Positions 18,731 through 29,038 of a DNA stretch of 64,000 nt are shown here, piece after piece. Numbering within the stretch: the first letter of the stretch is position 1; every line of letters begins with the position of its first letter. The notes under the pieces were generated by a model. It did no database searches and was not told the DNA's origin. It saw only the letters and a program-made list of their open reading frames with translations. The stretch lies in NCBI GenBank assembly GCA_030037775.1, contig JASHQB010000038.1, positions 1-64,000 on the forward strand. Direction: 5' to 3'. Made by a program: the position numbers and the translations under genes. The stretch is from Candidatus Acidiferrales bacterium. Its GTDB lineage: Bacteria > Acidobacteriota > Terriglobia > Acidiferrales > UBA7541.

Positions 18731-21559
18731 ATGTATAATCCCGCGACTTCGAAACCAAATGCATTGCTGACACCAGGAACAAAGCTTGGGGCGTATGAAG
18801 TTGCCGCGGCGCTCGGCGCGGGCGGCATGGGGGAAGTATACCGCGCGCGGGACACGCGGCTGGGGCGCGACGTGGCGCTCAAAGTCTTGCCGGAGGCGCT
18901 TGCCCAGGACGCGGAGAGGCTGGCGCGATTCCGGCGCGAAGCGCAGGTGCTGGCGTCGCTTAATCATCCGAACATCGCGGCGATTTACGGCTTCGAAGAT
19001 TCCGGCGCCAGGCACGCGCTGGTGATGGAACTTGTTGAAGGGCCCACGCTGGCGGAGCGGATTGCCGGCGAACGAAAGGGATCGAGCAGCGCGGGAACGC
19101 GTTCCGACGCAAAGGTCAGCACTGCACAACAAAGCCGGTCAACGCCGATTGCGATGGATGAAGCGCTGGCGATTGCGAAACAGATTGCGGAAGGGCTGGA
19201 ATACGCGCATGAGCGCGGCGTGGTGCACCGGGATCTGAAACCTGGAAACATAAAAATCACAAATAACGATGCGGTGAAGATTCTGGATTTTGGATTGGCG
19301 AAGGCGCTCGAAACGGATGCGAGTTCAGTGGACATTTCCAGTTCGCCGACGATTACGCGGATGGCGACGCAGGCCGGAGTGATTCTGGGGACGGCGGCGT
19401 ATATGTCGCCGGAGCAGGCCAAAGGCAAATCGGTGGACCGGCGGACGGACATTTGGGCGTTTGGCTGCGTGCTGTACGAAATGCTGACGGGGAAAATGGC
19501 GTTCGGCGGCGAGACAGTGACGGACACGCTGGCGGCGGTGATTCGCGCGGAGCCGGAGTGGAGCGCGCTGCCGAAGGATACGCCGACGCACGTCCGCGTG
19601 CTGTTGCAGCGCTGCTTGCAGAAGGATGCGAAGCAGCGGCTGCGCGATATCGGCGATGCGCGGATTGCGATTGACGAGGTATTGAGCGGCGCGGCGGCAA
19701 CCGTCGAGAAGCAATCGCTCGCCACAGTGAAAACGCCGCAACGCGCCGGACGGGCGTGGTTGCCATGGGCAGTGGCGGCGGTGTGCGCGCTGGTGGCGGC
19801 GGGACTCGCGGCCTATTTATATTTTGGGGCGCATGTCGAGCCGGGCGAAAGCACGACGCTCGATGTTGCGCTGCCGCAGGGCGTAAGCATTGTCACGCGA
19901 GACGCGCACAGTGTGGCACTTTCGCCAGACGGACGAGAAATTGTGTTCATGGGAACAAAAGGAAGTTCAGCGCAACTCTACCTTCGCTCATTGAATGAGC
20001 CTGGAGCAGGGCCGATTTCCGGAACCGAGAATGGAGCGAGTCCGTTTTTCTCTCCCGACGGGAAATGGATCGGCTTCTTTGCGGATGGAAAACTCAAAAA
20101 AATCCCGGTCGAGGGCGGGACGGCGCAAGTTCTGGCTGATGCCTCGAATCAGCGCGGGGGAAACTGGGCGAAGGACGGAACGATTATTTTCGCTCCGGAT
20201 TATACGGGGGGGTTGATGAGGGTTCCGGACTCCGGCGGACAGCCGGAAGCGCTGGCGACGCCGGACGCGAAGAAGGGAGAGCGAACGTACCGCTGGCCGG
20301 ACGTGCTGCCGAATGGGCAGGGAATGATCTTTACGATCGGCATGGAAAATAGCGCGGCGAGCTACGATGATGCGGAGATTGTGGCGTATTCCTTCGCTAC
20401 GAAGAAAATTCGGGTGCTGACGCACGGAGACATGGCGATTTATTCACCGGCGGGATACTTGCTCTATTACCGGGCTGGAGTGCTTTTCGCGGCGCCTTTC
20501 AGCCAGAGCCGAATGGAATTCACAGGCGAGCCGCTGCAGTTGCCGGAACACGTGAGCGACGATCCTACGAGCGGGGCGACGTACGTGGGAGTCGCGTCGG
20601 ATGGCACGATGGCGTACCTGAGCGGGGGTTCCGCGACATCCATTCGAACGATTGCGATAACGGATCGCAAAGGAGAGTCGCACGTATTGCCTCTCGCGCC
20701 ACGCGGATATGCCGTTCCGCGATTCTCGCCGGACGGCAAGCGGCTTGCGTTGATCGTCAGCGACGTCACCAACTTTGCGGCGAACGGCCGGGGCGACGTG
20801 TGGATTTATGACTTCGCGAGCGGAAGCATGAGCCGGCTGACGTTTGACGGCACGGATGACTATGACACGTGGTCGCAGGATGGATCGAAAATTTATTTTG
20901 ATTCGAGCCGCGGGAGTGGCGGGGGGCTGTATGCGAAGCGAGCGGACGGTACAGGAAGCGAACAAGCCGTGATGCCGAATGAGGGCAACTCGTATTTCAA
21001 TCCGGATACGATTTCGCCCGATGGGGAGAACATCGTTTTGACACAGCCGGGAGGCACCATTGGCGACCTGTGGATGGCCGGGCTTGGAGACAAGCCGGGG
21101 CCCAAGCTGCTCAAAGCAAACGCTGCAGGGGCGGAGTTCTCACCGGACGGGAGGTACATCGCCTACTCGTCGTATCAATCGGGCATGTATCAGGCATTTG
21201 TGGATACTTTCCCTATCGGCGGAGGGGAATGGCAAGTCTCGCTGGAAAACGCGGCCTATCCCCGTTGGTCCAAGGGAGGGCGTGAACTGGTGTACTACGA
21301 GGCGGGGCAAAATATCATGATGAGCGTTGACGTGGAATTGAAGCCGACGTTCCATGCCGGGCCTCCGCATGAGCTGTTCACGCTAGCGGCCTCGGAATTC
21401 AGCCCGATGCAAACGAATCCGGCGGTGAATTTCGACGTTTCGGCAGACGGGGAGAGGTTCGTTTTCTTGCAGGCGAGCAACGGGGCCGAGCAGGCATCCG
21501 CGACGCTGAGCGTGACGCTGGATCTGCCGGAGCAGATTCGTGGGCTGATGAAAAAATAG
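18731..21559 (+). CDS. serine/threonine protein kinase with C-terminal TolB/WD40-like beta-propeller
   Basis: GAGGMGEVYRARDTRLGRDVALKVLP, VVHRDLKPGNIKI, DFGLAKAL, MSPEQA; propeller repeats LSPDGREIVFMG, FSPDGKWIGFF. Confidence 0.93.
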   Translation: MYNPATSKPNALLTPGTKLGAYEVAAALGAGGMGEVYRARDTRLGRDVALKVLPEALAQDAERLARFRREAQVLASLNHPNIAAIYGFEDSGARHALVMELVEGPTLAERIAGERKGSSSAGTRSDAKVSTAQQSRSTPIAMDEALAIAKQIAEGLEYAHERGVVHRDLKPGNIKITNNDAVKILDFGLAKALETDASSVDISSSPTITRMATQAGVILGTAAYMSPEQAKGKSVDRRTDIWAFGCVLYEMLTGKMAFGGETVTDTLAAVIRAEPEWSALPKDTPTHVRVLLQRCLQKDAKQRLRDIGDARIAIDEVLSGAAATVEKQSLATVKTPQRAGRAWLPWAVAAVCALVAAGLAAYLYFGAHVEPGESTTLDVALPQGVSIVTRDAHSVALSPDGREIVFMGTKGSSAQLYLRSLNEPGAGPISGTENGASPFFSPDGKWIGFFADGKLKKIPVEGGTAQVLADASNQRGGNWAKDGTIIFAPDYTGGLMRVPDSGGQPEALATPDAKKGERTYRWPDVLPNGQGMIFTIGMENSAASYDDAEIVAYSFATKKIRVLTHGDMAIYSPAGYLLYYRAGVLFAAPFSQSRMEFTGEPLQLPEHVSDDPTSGATYVGVASDGTMAYLSGGSATSIRTIAITDRKGESHVLPLAPRGYAVPRFSPDGKRLALIVSDVTNFAANGRGDVWIYDFASGSMSRLTFDGTDDYDTWSQDGSKIYFDSSRGSGGGLYAKRADGTGSEQAVMPNEGNSYFNPDTISPDGENIVLTQPGGTIGDLWMAGLGDKPGPKLLKANAAGAEFSPDGRYIAYSSYQSGMYQAFVDTFPIGGGEWQVSLENAAYPRWSKGGRELVYYEAGQNIMMSVDVELKPTFHAGPPHELFTLAASEFSPMQTNPAVNFDVSADGERFVFLQASNGAEQASATLSVTLDLPEQIRGLMKK

Positions 21560-21665
21560 GGTGCATGCCACGAGACAAACGAGTGAGTCAGTTATCCCTG
21601 ATATACCAGACCAGCCCTCTGCGGGCGGCAGCGACGCGTATGCCTGAACTGCACGAGGAGCTGCG

Positions 21666-22589
21666 ATGAAGATGTACCTTTCCCGACGCAGTTTGCTTAT
21701 CCGTTCTGCCGCGGTTTTCGCCGGTGCACACGCTGCTGGCCTTACGCGTTTATGGGGTGGCGGCGCGAAATCGAAGCCGGGTGTGCAGATGTATATGGTG
21801 ACTCCGGAATACCGGAAGGATCCTTCGGGCACGCTCGCGCAGCTGGCAGCGATCGGGTACGGATATGTGGAGGCATTCTCGATTACCAACATCAGCGCTT
21901 TCAGGAAGATGCTCGGTAATGCGGGACTGGGCAGCCCTTCCGAGCATTTCTTCTTTGGGTCTGAGGACACGGAGAAACTGCTGGACGACGCGAGCGCTCT
22001 GGGCGTGAATTACGCGGTGAGTACGTTTCTGCCGCCTGAAAGGTGGAAAATGAGCGACTTCGCCGCGACGCTGGAGAGGCTGAATCATCTGACGGCCGAC
22101 GACTTCCGGCGGATCGCGGCGTTTGCCAATCAGATTGGCGAGAGCGCCAAGAAGCGCGGTTTGGAATATGCCTACCATAATCACAGCTTCGAGTTCCGCA
22201 GATTCGAGCGCGGAGAGACGGGCTACGAGATTCTTCTGAAGGAGACAGATCCCCAGCTGGTCAAGCTAGAAGTGGATGCAGGGTGGATGGCTGCGGGCGG
22301 CACTGATCCAGTAGCACTGATTACCGCGAATGCCGAGCGGGTGCGGTTGTTGCATTTCAAAGACTTCAGCGCCGTGACACCGCCATTGAACGAGATCGGA
22401 GGAGCAGCAGGGGCGCATATTGTGGATCTTGGAAGGGGAGTGGTTCCGCTAAAGGCGGCTTACGAAGCAGCGCGGAGGGCGGGCGCAGAGTATTTCATCG
22501 TGGATCACGATCCGCCGTTCCACGGGCAGACCGCGTTAGAAGCGGCGAAGACGGACTACGATTATGTCGCCGGGCTGATGGTTTCGTGA
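21666..22589 (+). CDS. sugar phosphate isomerase/epimerase (TIM barrel), Tat-like signal
   Basis: SRRSLLIRSAAVFAGAHAAG; YAYHNHSFEFRRFERGETGYEILL; LKLEVDAGWMAAGG; LLHFKDF. Confidence 0.88.
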   Translation: MKMYLSRRSLLIRSAAVFAGAHAAGLTRLWGGGAKSKPGVQMYMVTPEYRKDPSGTLAQLAAIGYGYVEAFSITNISAFRKMLGNAGLGSPSEHFFFGSEDTEKLLDDASALGVNYAVSTFLPPERWKMSDFAATLERLNHLTADDFRRIAAFANQIGESAKKRGLEYAYHNHSFEFRRFERGETGYEILLKETDPQLVKLEVDAGWMAAGGTDPVALITANAERVRLLHFKDFSAVTPPLNEIGGAAGAHIVDLGRGVVPLKAAYEAARRAGAEYFIVDHDPPFHGQTALEAAKTDYDYVAGLMVS

Positions 22590-22630
22590 CGGGCGGAGCT
22601 GAATGGCCTTACTTATAAATTTTGCGTTAT

Positions 22631-22660
22631 TTACACTGCGCCGCGCGGCGGGAGTATAAT
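22631..22660 (+). promoter_or_regulatory. putative promoter of superoxide dismutase gene
   Basis: TTTACA ... 19 nt ... TATAAT at 22655-22660. Confidence 0.35.
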
Positions 22661-22692
22661 TACACGGTACGAACGCAATTTGAGGAGGAAAA

Positions 22693-23334
22693 ATGACAGA
22701 TGCTCAAGGAGCCGCACAGGCAACGGCGTTTAAGTTGCCGCCCCTTCCCTATCCATTCGACGCGCTGGAGCCGTATATCGACGCGAAGACGATGGAAATT
22801 CATCACGACAAACACCATGGCGGGTACGTGAATAACTTGAACAAGGCGCTCGAAGGACACGCCGATTTGCAGAAGCTTTCGCTGGAGCAGCTGCTGCACG
22901 GAATCGAGAGAGTGCCGGAGACCATTCGCACCGCGGTGCGCAACAACGCCGGCGGGCATGCCAACCATTCGCTCTTTTGGCCGAGCATGAAAAAAGGCGG
23001 CGGCGGAGAGCCGAAGGGCGAAATTGCCGAAGCGATCAAGTCGGCGTTCGGGAGCTTCGCGGATTTCAAAACGAAGTTCAACGACGCGGCGACGAAACGG
23101 TTTGGCTCCGGCTGGGCGTGGCTGTTGATGAGCGGCGGAAAGCTCGGGATTGAGTCCACGGCGAACCAGGACAGCCCTCTGATGGAAGGCAAAAAGCCGG
23201 TGCTGGGACTGGACGTGTGGGAGCATGCGTATTATTTGAAGTATCAGAACCGCCGGCCGGATTACATCGAGGCGTGGTGGAACGTGGTGAACTGGGACCA
23301 GATCAACCAGAATTTGGCGGCGGCGAAGAAATAA
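22693..23334 (+). CDS. superoxide dismutase [Fe/Mn type]
   Basis: [77 protein letters not shown]. Confidence 0.97.
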   Translation: MTDAQGAAQATAFKLPPLPYPFDALEPYIDAKTMEIHHDKHHGGYVNNLNKALEGHADLQKLSLEQLLHGIERVPETIRTAVRNNAGGHANHSLFWPSMKKGGGGEPKGEIAEAIKSAFGSFADFKTKFNDAATKRFGSGWAWLLMSGGKLGIESTANQDSPLMEGKKPVLGLDVWEHAYYLKYQNRRPDYIEAWWNVVNWDQINQNLAAAKK

Positions 23335-23372
23335 GGCAGCCCGACAAGCCGGCGAAAACAAAAGCAGGTCCC

Positions 23373-23409
23373 TGCCTGCCCGCCACGGCGGGCAAGCGGC
23401 AGGCAGGCC
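23373..23409. repeat. REP-like nested palindrome
   Basis: CCTGCCTG CCCGCC ACG GGCGGG ... CAGGCAGG nested stems between sod gene and its terminator. Confidence 0.5.
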
Positions 23410-23470
23410 TCACTGCCATCGCGCAGACAACGCGCGCTGGGTTCGGGATGACAGCGTAAACGCAGAGAAC

Positions 23471-23510
23471 GCGGATTCGCCCAGAAGCGTGCGGCGAATC
23501 CGCGTCGTTT
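23471..23510 (+). terminator. intrinsic terminator after superoxide dismutase
   Basis: GCGGATTCGCC/GGCGAATCCGC 11-bp stem then TTTTTT. Confidence 0.8.
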
Positions 23511-23512
23511 TT

Positions 23513-24127
23513 TCAGTGATGATTTATAGCGCGCCGCCGCTTCACTAGTCGCCGTGAGGCGGGCAGCACGGATGCGGACACGGCGGGCACGGCGGCGGGC
23601 AGCACGGATCGGTTGCCACGAGCGCGGGGAGCGCGCTCACAGCAGGCGTCGCCGTCACAGCAGTTACCGCGTATTTGATTGTTCGCATTGCTTTTTCCTC
23701 CTGCGGATTTGCATTCCGGCAAACCAGCGATGAGGCTGCAGACCTCGCCGCACTCGCCGCTGGAGCACGAGCAGCGCTTCCATTCCCGTTCAATGCGCTT
23801 GAGCCGTTGCAGCAGCGCCGACAGCTCGCGGATCTGATCGGCGACGGACTTCGCACGCGCTTGCGTCCAACTGAAAACGTCGGGGCACGGACAGCGACCG
23901 CTGCGCGCGAGATGCAGAATTTCCTGCATCTCGGCGAGGGTGAGCCCGATGGCCTTGGAGCGCTGGATGAAAGCGACGTAGCGAAGCGCGGCGGGGTCAA
24001 AGACGCGGTAGCCGGTGTGGCTGCGAGCGGCTTTCGGGAGCAATCCAAGGCTTTCCCAGTAACGGATGGTCTTGGAGGGCACGCCGGAGCGTTTGGCAAA
24101 AGCGGAAATGGTGAGCGCGTCGCCCAT
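23513..24127 (-). CDS. MerR family heavy-metal-type regulator with atypical C-terminal extension
   Basis: ALTISAFAKRSGVPSKTIRYWESLGLLPKAARSHTGYRVFDPAALRYVAFIQRSKAIGLTLAEMQEIL; Cys-rich CSCSSGECGEVC. Confidence 0.88.
   Translation of the reverse strand: MGDALTISAFAKRSGVPSKTIRYWESLGLLPKAARSHTGYRVFDPAALRYVAFIQRSKAIGLTLAEMQEILHLARSGRCPCPDVFSWTQARAKSVADQIRELSALLQRLKRIEREWKRCSCSSGECGEVCSLIAGLPECKSAGGKSNANNQIRGNCCDGDACCERAPRARGNRSVLPAAVPAVSASVLPASRRLVKRRRAINHH
23545..23688 (-). CDS. 47-aa Cys/Pro-rich peptide nested out of frame in merR 3' end
   Basis: MRTIKYAVTAVTATPAVSALPALVATDPCCPPPCPPCPHPCCPPHGD; preceded by AGGAGG with 8-nt spacing to ATG. Confidence 0.55.
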   Translation of the reverse strand: MRTIKYAVTAVTATPAVSALPALVATDPCCPPPCPPCPHPCCPPHGD

Positions 24128-24295
24128 GATTTGCCTTTCCGAAGATGAACCTTCCCGCGGGAGGAAGGTGCAAGTACTAGATGCGGGAGATTCGAGGTTG
24201 GAAGCCAGAAAAGCGAGAAGCAGAAGAAAGACGAATGCAGATTCCTCGTTGGATGCTCGTCGCATCCTCCTCGGAATGACAATGAGGCCGCGAGG

Positions 24296-25585
24296 TTATA
24301 TCCCGGGGAAAAAGTGGGCTTCGGCGGCGAGGAGGGCGATGGCGAGAAGGGACGTAGCGACGGTGACGAGGAGGCCGACGCGGGTGAATTCCCAGAAACT
24401 GATTTTTGTTTTCCAGGCCGCTTGCTGGAGAACGATGAGGTTGGCGACGGAGCTGATAGGCGTGGCGTTGCCGGCAAGAGTGCTGGTGCTGGCGACAGCG
24501 AGCCACAGGAAGTGGGAGTTGCCGAAAGAGGCGAGGAGCGGGCGCACGAGAAGGACAGCCGGGACGTTGCTGACGAGATTGGAGAGGACCAGCATGGTGC
24601 CGCTGATGGAGAAGAGCTGCGTAGCAACGGAGCCTTTCAGGCCGGGCTCAAAGAAGCGGATGAGGTAGCTGGCCGCGCCGGAGCTTTCGAATCCCTGCAT
24701 GACGACGAAGAGCGCGGCAAAAAAAAGAAGCAGCTCGAAATCGACGCGATGGTAGACGTTTTCGGATTTGACGCGGCCGATGATGAGAATGAGCGCACCG
24801 ACGGTGGCCGCGGCGAGAGCGAAAGAAAAATTCAGAATCCAGAGAACGAGGACGAGCGCGGAGACGATGACGCACTTCGTAAGCAGGATCCGGTCGACGG
24901 TGACGACCGGCGGATTGGGACGGTGCTGAAGAGGAGGGACGTTCCAAAGCTGGCGGCGAAAGATGAAGGCGAGGATGGCGACGTCAAGGAGCAGGCCGAG
25001 GAGCGCGACCGGCGCGAGGTGCTCGAGGAATTCGAGGAAAGTGAAATGCGCAGTGACGCCGACGAGAGCGTTCTGCGGATTGCCGGTGACGGACATGACC
25101 GAGCCGATGTTGGCGGAGGTGGTGAGCGCGAGTAGATAGGGAAGCTTGGGGAGGTTGAGGCGTTCCGTGGCGATGAGAACGATGGGGGTGAACATGAGGC
25201 AGACGGTGTCGTTGACAAAAAACGCGGCGAGGATGCCGGAGGTGAAAACGAGGAGGACGAGGAATTGAAAGGGAGTCTTGGCGATGATGGCGATGCGAAA
25301 CGCGATCCAGTCGAAGAAATGAGCGATCTGGAAATGCGCGACGAGAATCATGATGCCGAGGAGGAAGACGATGGTGTCCCAACTGATGGCGGTGTAGGCG
25401 GCGGAGAGCGAGACGACTCCGGCGAGAACCATGGCGACGGCGCCGCAAAAGGCGGAAGCGGTGCGGTCGAGATGGCTGCCGCGGCCCGATTCGACAGCGA
25501 TTAGGATGTAAGTGACGAGGAAGATGGTGATGGGAAGCCAGTGGAGATTGCCGGGATGGAGGATGGCAAAGGAGTGCGTGAGCAT
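24296..25585 (-). CDS. SLC13/ArsB-NhaD superfamily anion permease
   Basis: GIMILVAHFQIAHFFDWIA; NDTVCLMFTPIVL; TSANIGSVMSVTGNPQNALVG; C-terminal GNATPISSVANLIVL. Confidence 0.9.
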   Translation of the reverse strand: MLTHSFAILHPGNLHWLPITIFLVTYILIAVESGRGSHLDRTASAFCGAVAMVLAGVVSLSAAYTAISWDTIVFLLGIMILVAHFQIAHFFDWIAFRIAIIAKTPFQFLVLLVFTSGILAAFFVNDTVCLMFTPIVLIATERLNLPKLPYLLALTTSANIGSVMSVTGNPQNALVGVTAHFTFLEFLEHLAPVALLGLLLDVAILAFIFRRQLWNVPPLQHRPNPPVVTVDRILLTKCVIVSALVLVLWILNFSFALAAATVGALILIIGRVKSENVYHRVDFELLLFFAALFVVMQGFESSGAASYLIRFFEPGLKGSVATQLFSISGTMLVLSNLVSNVPAVLLVRPLLASFGNSHFLWLAVASTSTLAGNATPISSVANLIVLQQAAWKTKISFWEFTRVGLLVTVATSLLAIALLAAEAHFFPGI

Positions 25586-25705
25586 CGGGGAGAGAGCTTA
25601 GCGTGGCTCAGGGCGCGGGGACAACGGAAGGTTTTCATGCGAGGCCGGACGCCTGGGAGGAGCGGGGCGGGCCGACGGGGAAAGTTTTCAGGTAAAATTC
25701 GGGCA

Positions 25706-26932
25706 TTGAGCGAAGCGATCGAAACGCGGTGCTGCATTGCGGGCGGCGGGCCGGCGGGAATGATGCTGGGGTTTCTGCTGGCGCGGGCGGGCGTAGACGT
25801 GGTGGTGCTGGAAAAGCACGCGGACTTTCTGCGGGATTTTCGCGGAGACACGGTGCATCCGTCGACGCTGGAGCTGATGTACGAGCTGGGGATCCTGGAA
25901 AAGTTCTTGAAGCTGCCGCACCAGGAGTTCCGCGAATTGTCCGGGCTGATCGGCAACGAAATGGTGCCGCTGGCGGACTTCACGCATTTGCCGACGCACT
26001 GCAAATTTATCGCGCTGATGCCGCAATGGGATTTTCTGGATTTCATCGCAGAGGAGGCGAAGCGGTATCCGGGGTTTCGTCTGCGGATGCGGGCGGAGGT
26101 GACGGATTTGATTCGCGAAGGCGAGCGCGTGACCGGCGTGCGAGCGAAGACGCCGGAAGGGATGCTGGAAGTGCGCGCGGCGCTGACGGTGGGAGCGGAC
26201 GGACGGCATTCGGTGGTGCGGGAGCGTGCGGGACTGAAAGCGATCGATCTGGGCGCGCCGATGGACGCGCTGTGGATGCGGCTGAGCCGAAAGGAGGGGG
26301 ATCCGCCGCAAACGTTCGGGCACATCGATGCGGGGAAGATGCTGGTGATGCTGAATCGAGAGGACTATTGGCAGTGCGCGTTCGTGATTCCGAAAGGCGC
26401 GTTCGAGGAAATTCAGCGAAGAGGGTTGGAGGCGCTGCGCAAAGAGATTGCGGATTTGTCGCCGTATATGAAAGACCGCGTGGAGGAGTTGCGCGAGTGG
26501 AAGGACGTGAGCTTGCTGGTGGTGAAGGTGGACCGGCTGGAGCGCTGGCATTTGCCGGGGCTGCTGTGCATCGGGGATGCGGCGCACGCGATGTCTCCGA
26601 TGGGAGGAGTGGGAATCAATCTGGCGATACAGGACGCGGTGGCGGCGGCGAATATTTTGAGCGCGAAGCTGCGCGAAGGAAGCGTGAGCGAGAACGATTT
26701 GCAGGCGGTGCAGCGGAGGAGAATGTTTCCGACGCGGGCGACGCAGCGATTGCAGGTGGTGGCGCAGAACCGCATCATCAAGCGCGTGCTGGGAAGCACG
26801 AAGCCGATTACGGCGCCGTGGCCGGTGAAGCTGATGAGGAGATGGCCGGCTTTGCGGCGGATTTTGCCGCGGATCGTAGGAGTGGGGTTCCGGCCGGAGC
26901 ACGTGAGAACGGCTGAGGCGAAACGGGCCTAG
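25706..26932 (+). CDS. FAD-dependent oxidoreductase (PHBH/UbiH-like monooxygenase family)
   Basis: CCIAGGGPAGMMLGFLLARAGVDVVVLEK; TVGADGRHSVVRE; LLCIGDAAHAMSPMGGVGINLAIQDA; start codon (TTG 25706 or ATG 25637) uncertain. Confidence 0.88.
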   Translation: MSEAIETRCCIAGGGPAGMMLGFLLARAGVDVVVLEKHADFLRDFRGDTVHPSTLELMYELGILEKFLKLPHQEFRELSGLIGNEMVPLADFTHLPTHCKFIALMPQWDFLDFIAEEAKRYPGFRLRMRAEVTDLIREGERVTGVRAKTPEGMLEVRAALTVGADGRHSVVRERAGLKAIDLGAPMDALWMRLSRKEGDPPQTFGHIDAGKMLVMLNREDYWQCAFVIPKGAFEEIQRRGLEALRKEIADLSPYMKDRVEELREWKDVSLLVVKVDRLERWHLPGLLCIGDAAHAMSPMGGVGINLAIQDAVAAANILSAKLREGSVSENDLQAVQRRRMFPTRATQRLQVVAQNRIIKRVLGSTKPITAPWPVKLMRRWPALRRILPRIVGVGFRPEHVRTAEAKRA

Positions 26933-27010
26933 CGGCGACTCTCGCTGGGTTAGGGCGAAGGGGCGCAGTTTTTCATTTTCCGCCCTTCATTTCTCACCGT
27001 AAACAAACCC

Positions 27011-27844
27011 CTAAGGCTGCGGCAACTGAAGCTTCAGGGTGACCTGGCCGTCGGCGGGACCGTCGACGACTTGGTAGTCCGGAGGAACCTGAAACAGCGA
27101 AGGATCCGGTTCAGCGCGATTGATGTTGACGAAATGGGTGGTCCTGTCGCCGCCGAGGGGGTCGGAACAGTCGCGGACGATATCGGTGGCCAAATCCCGA
27201 GAGTACCAATAGTCGCAAGTGGTGGTAATCGGACGGTCATTGTCCATCGCGCCGACGGGGACAACGGTGGTCATGCGGCGGCCCTCGACAGAGAGTCCTT
27301 CGATCACCTCCGTCCCAAGGGACTCCGTAGTGGTCTGCGACTGGCGCGTATCATTTGGAGTCGAGGGTGGCGTCACGGATGCGGATTTGACCTGTGGTGA
27401 AGGGACCGGCGAAGGCGCAGACGCGGCGCTAGGAAAGCGATAAGCGATGTGGTTCTGCGGGTCAAGGACGTACTGAAAGCCGGCGACGGGATCGGAGATT
27501 TCGATGACCTTCAAATTCGACCCACCGGAAGCGCGTGAAGTGAATACTGGCCGTTCGGTGCGCACCCTGCCGGCAGAATCGCGATAAAAGGAAATGGTGA
27601 AGGGTTTCGGGGTAATGCGCGTGCCGTCCGCGAGGAGGCGGGTGCCTTGAGAAACTTCGTCATAGGAGACGGGCGAGCCGGTGACGGGCGGACGGCGGGA
27701 GTTGAGGGATATATGCGTGTTCCAGGTAACGGTGCGAGCTGAAATTTGCGAGGAAACGGAAGACGATCCGACCTGGGCAAGAAGTCCTGCTGGAGAAAAG
27801 AAAAGCAAGAGGAAAAGAGGGGTGAAGCGAAGAGCGGATTTCAT
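27011..27844 (-). CDS. hypothetical secreted protein
   Basis: Signal peptide MKSALRFTPLFLLLFFSPAGLLAQ; no family recognised. Confidence 0.65.
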   Translation of the reverse strand: MKSALRFTPLFLLLFFSPAGLLAQVGSSSVSSQISARTVTWNTHISLNSRRPPVTGSPVSYDEVSQGTRLLADGTRITPKPFTISFYRDSAGRVRTERPVFTSRASGGSNLKVIEISDPVAGFQYVLDPQNHIAYRFPSAASAPSPVPSPQVKSASVTPPSTPNDTRQSQTTTESLGTEVIEGLSVEGRRMTTVVPVGAMDNDRPITTTCDYWYSRDLATDIVRDCSDPLGGDRTTHFVNINRAEPDPSLFQVPPDYQVVDGPADGQVTLKLQLPQP

Positions 27845-27988
27845 GGTCACCTCCGAAGGGGGCGTATCCGGGGAACCAGTTGCAGAGTTTATCAAAACGC
27901 AAAGATAGACGCAAGATAAGGGTGAAGAGTTGCCTTGGGAAGAAAAAGGGCGGCGCTGAAGCGCGCTCCTGTGAAATGAAGAGGCGGG

Positions 27989-28831
27989 TTAGTGGGCCCA
28001 GAGTTTGTTGGGGTCGGATTCGTACGGGTAGACGTGGACCATCCAGTTGAAGACGACGGGGATGAAGTGGCCGCCGGCGGCGGAGCAGGCTTGCGCGGTG
28101 GCGATGCTGCCGTTGGGGCCGAATTTGGAATGATCGACCTGCGATTGCGGAGTGCCGAAAGGAGCGAGGCAGAAATTGACGTGCTTGTGCCAGCGGGCGA
28201 CGCTGAGCGGAACGCGCTGGTTGAGCTGGGCCTCGGTGTAGCGCAGGGGCGCGGTGTACATGGCGCCGAGGAGCTGGTAGCCGTCGGCGACTTTTTTGTA
28301 GAGGAGCGAAGTGGGGCGCGTGGGATCGAAGGTGAATTGCGCGCGGAGGGCGTTGCTGCGGCTGGTGAAGTGGTAGATGGGCTGCGGAACATTGGGCGCG
28401 AAAATTTTGAAGCCGCCGGCGAGGGCGACTTTGTAGTCTTTGTATTTATCGATGGCGGGGCGAAGAACGGCAACGATTTGCGCGGCGCGGGCTTCATCGG
28501 CGGGGTTGGCGGGGCGCAGAGGGGTCATGAACATGTGGGCCATGTTCATGTGCATATCCATGTCGTCCATGTCGGCGTTGGCGGCGCGAGCCGTGGGAGA
28601 GTTGGGATTGGTGGGAGTTTCGGGCATGTTCATGCCGGGCATGTTGCTCATGCCGGAAGAGGGCTTTGCGGGCGGCGCAGATTGCGATTGCGACTGGGCA
28701 GGGATGGCGGCGCGGGCATCTCGGGCGTGGAGGCGCGCGGCGAACAAAAGGGTCAGCGTGAAACAGATGGCGAAGAGAGCGGCGATGATTCTTGCTGAAA
28801 GCGTGGCGGAGGTTTTTGTAGTGTGGGTCAT
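27989..28831 (-). CDS. hypothetical secreted protein with Met/His-rich segment
   Basis: N-terminal TM; GMSNMPGMNMPE...DMDDMDMHMNMAHMFM; well-formed ORF. Confidence 0.7.
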   Translation of the reverse strand: MTHTTKTSATLSARIIAALFAICFTLTLLFAARLHARDARAAIPAQSQSQSAPPAKPSSGMSNMPGMNMPETPTNPNSPTARAANADMDDMDMHMNMAHMFMTPLRPANPADEARAAQIVAVLRPAIDKYKDYKVALAGGFKIFAPNVPQPIYHFTSRSNALRAQFTFDPTRPTSLLYKKVADGYQLLGAMYTAPLRYTEAQLNQRVPLSVARWHKHVNFCLAPFGTPQSQVDHSKFGPNGSIATAQACSAAGGHFIPVVFNWMVHVYPYESDPNKLWAH

Positions 28832-28964
28832 GGGCGATGGCCTCGATTTCTCTGGCTACTTAGTTAACGCACGGAGGCGGGAAAAGTTTCGGGGAGTTGG
28901 CGGGCCTGAAGCGGCAAAGTACTGGCCAGCAATAGGAAGTTTGGCAAGGCATAAAACGACTCGC

Positions 28965-29002
28965 GAGTCGCCCACCTAGGCGGGGCAGGCGATGGGCGAC
29001 TC
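28965..29002. repeat. intergenic palindrome
   Basis: GAGTCGCCCA (28965-28974) / TGGGCGACTC (28993-29002), perfect 10-bp arms. Confidence 0.6.
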
Positions 29003-29038
29003 TACGAAGACGCGAAGCAACCAACAGGGGACGGCGGT

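Noticed and set aside
23548-24627. The 360-aa minus ORF as a whole protein
   Set aside because: Mostly out-of-frame Ser/Pro-rich shadow of merR and the permease; only the last 47 codons have an RBS and distinctive composition
25688-26902. 404-aa minus and 395-aa plus ORFs overlapping the FAD oxidoreductase
   Set aside because: Shadow frames; the FAD gene has strong family motifs
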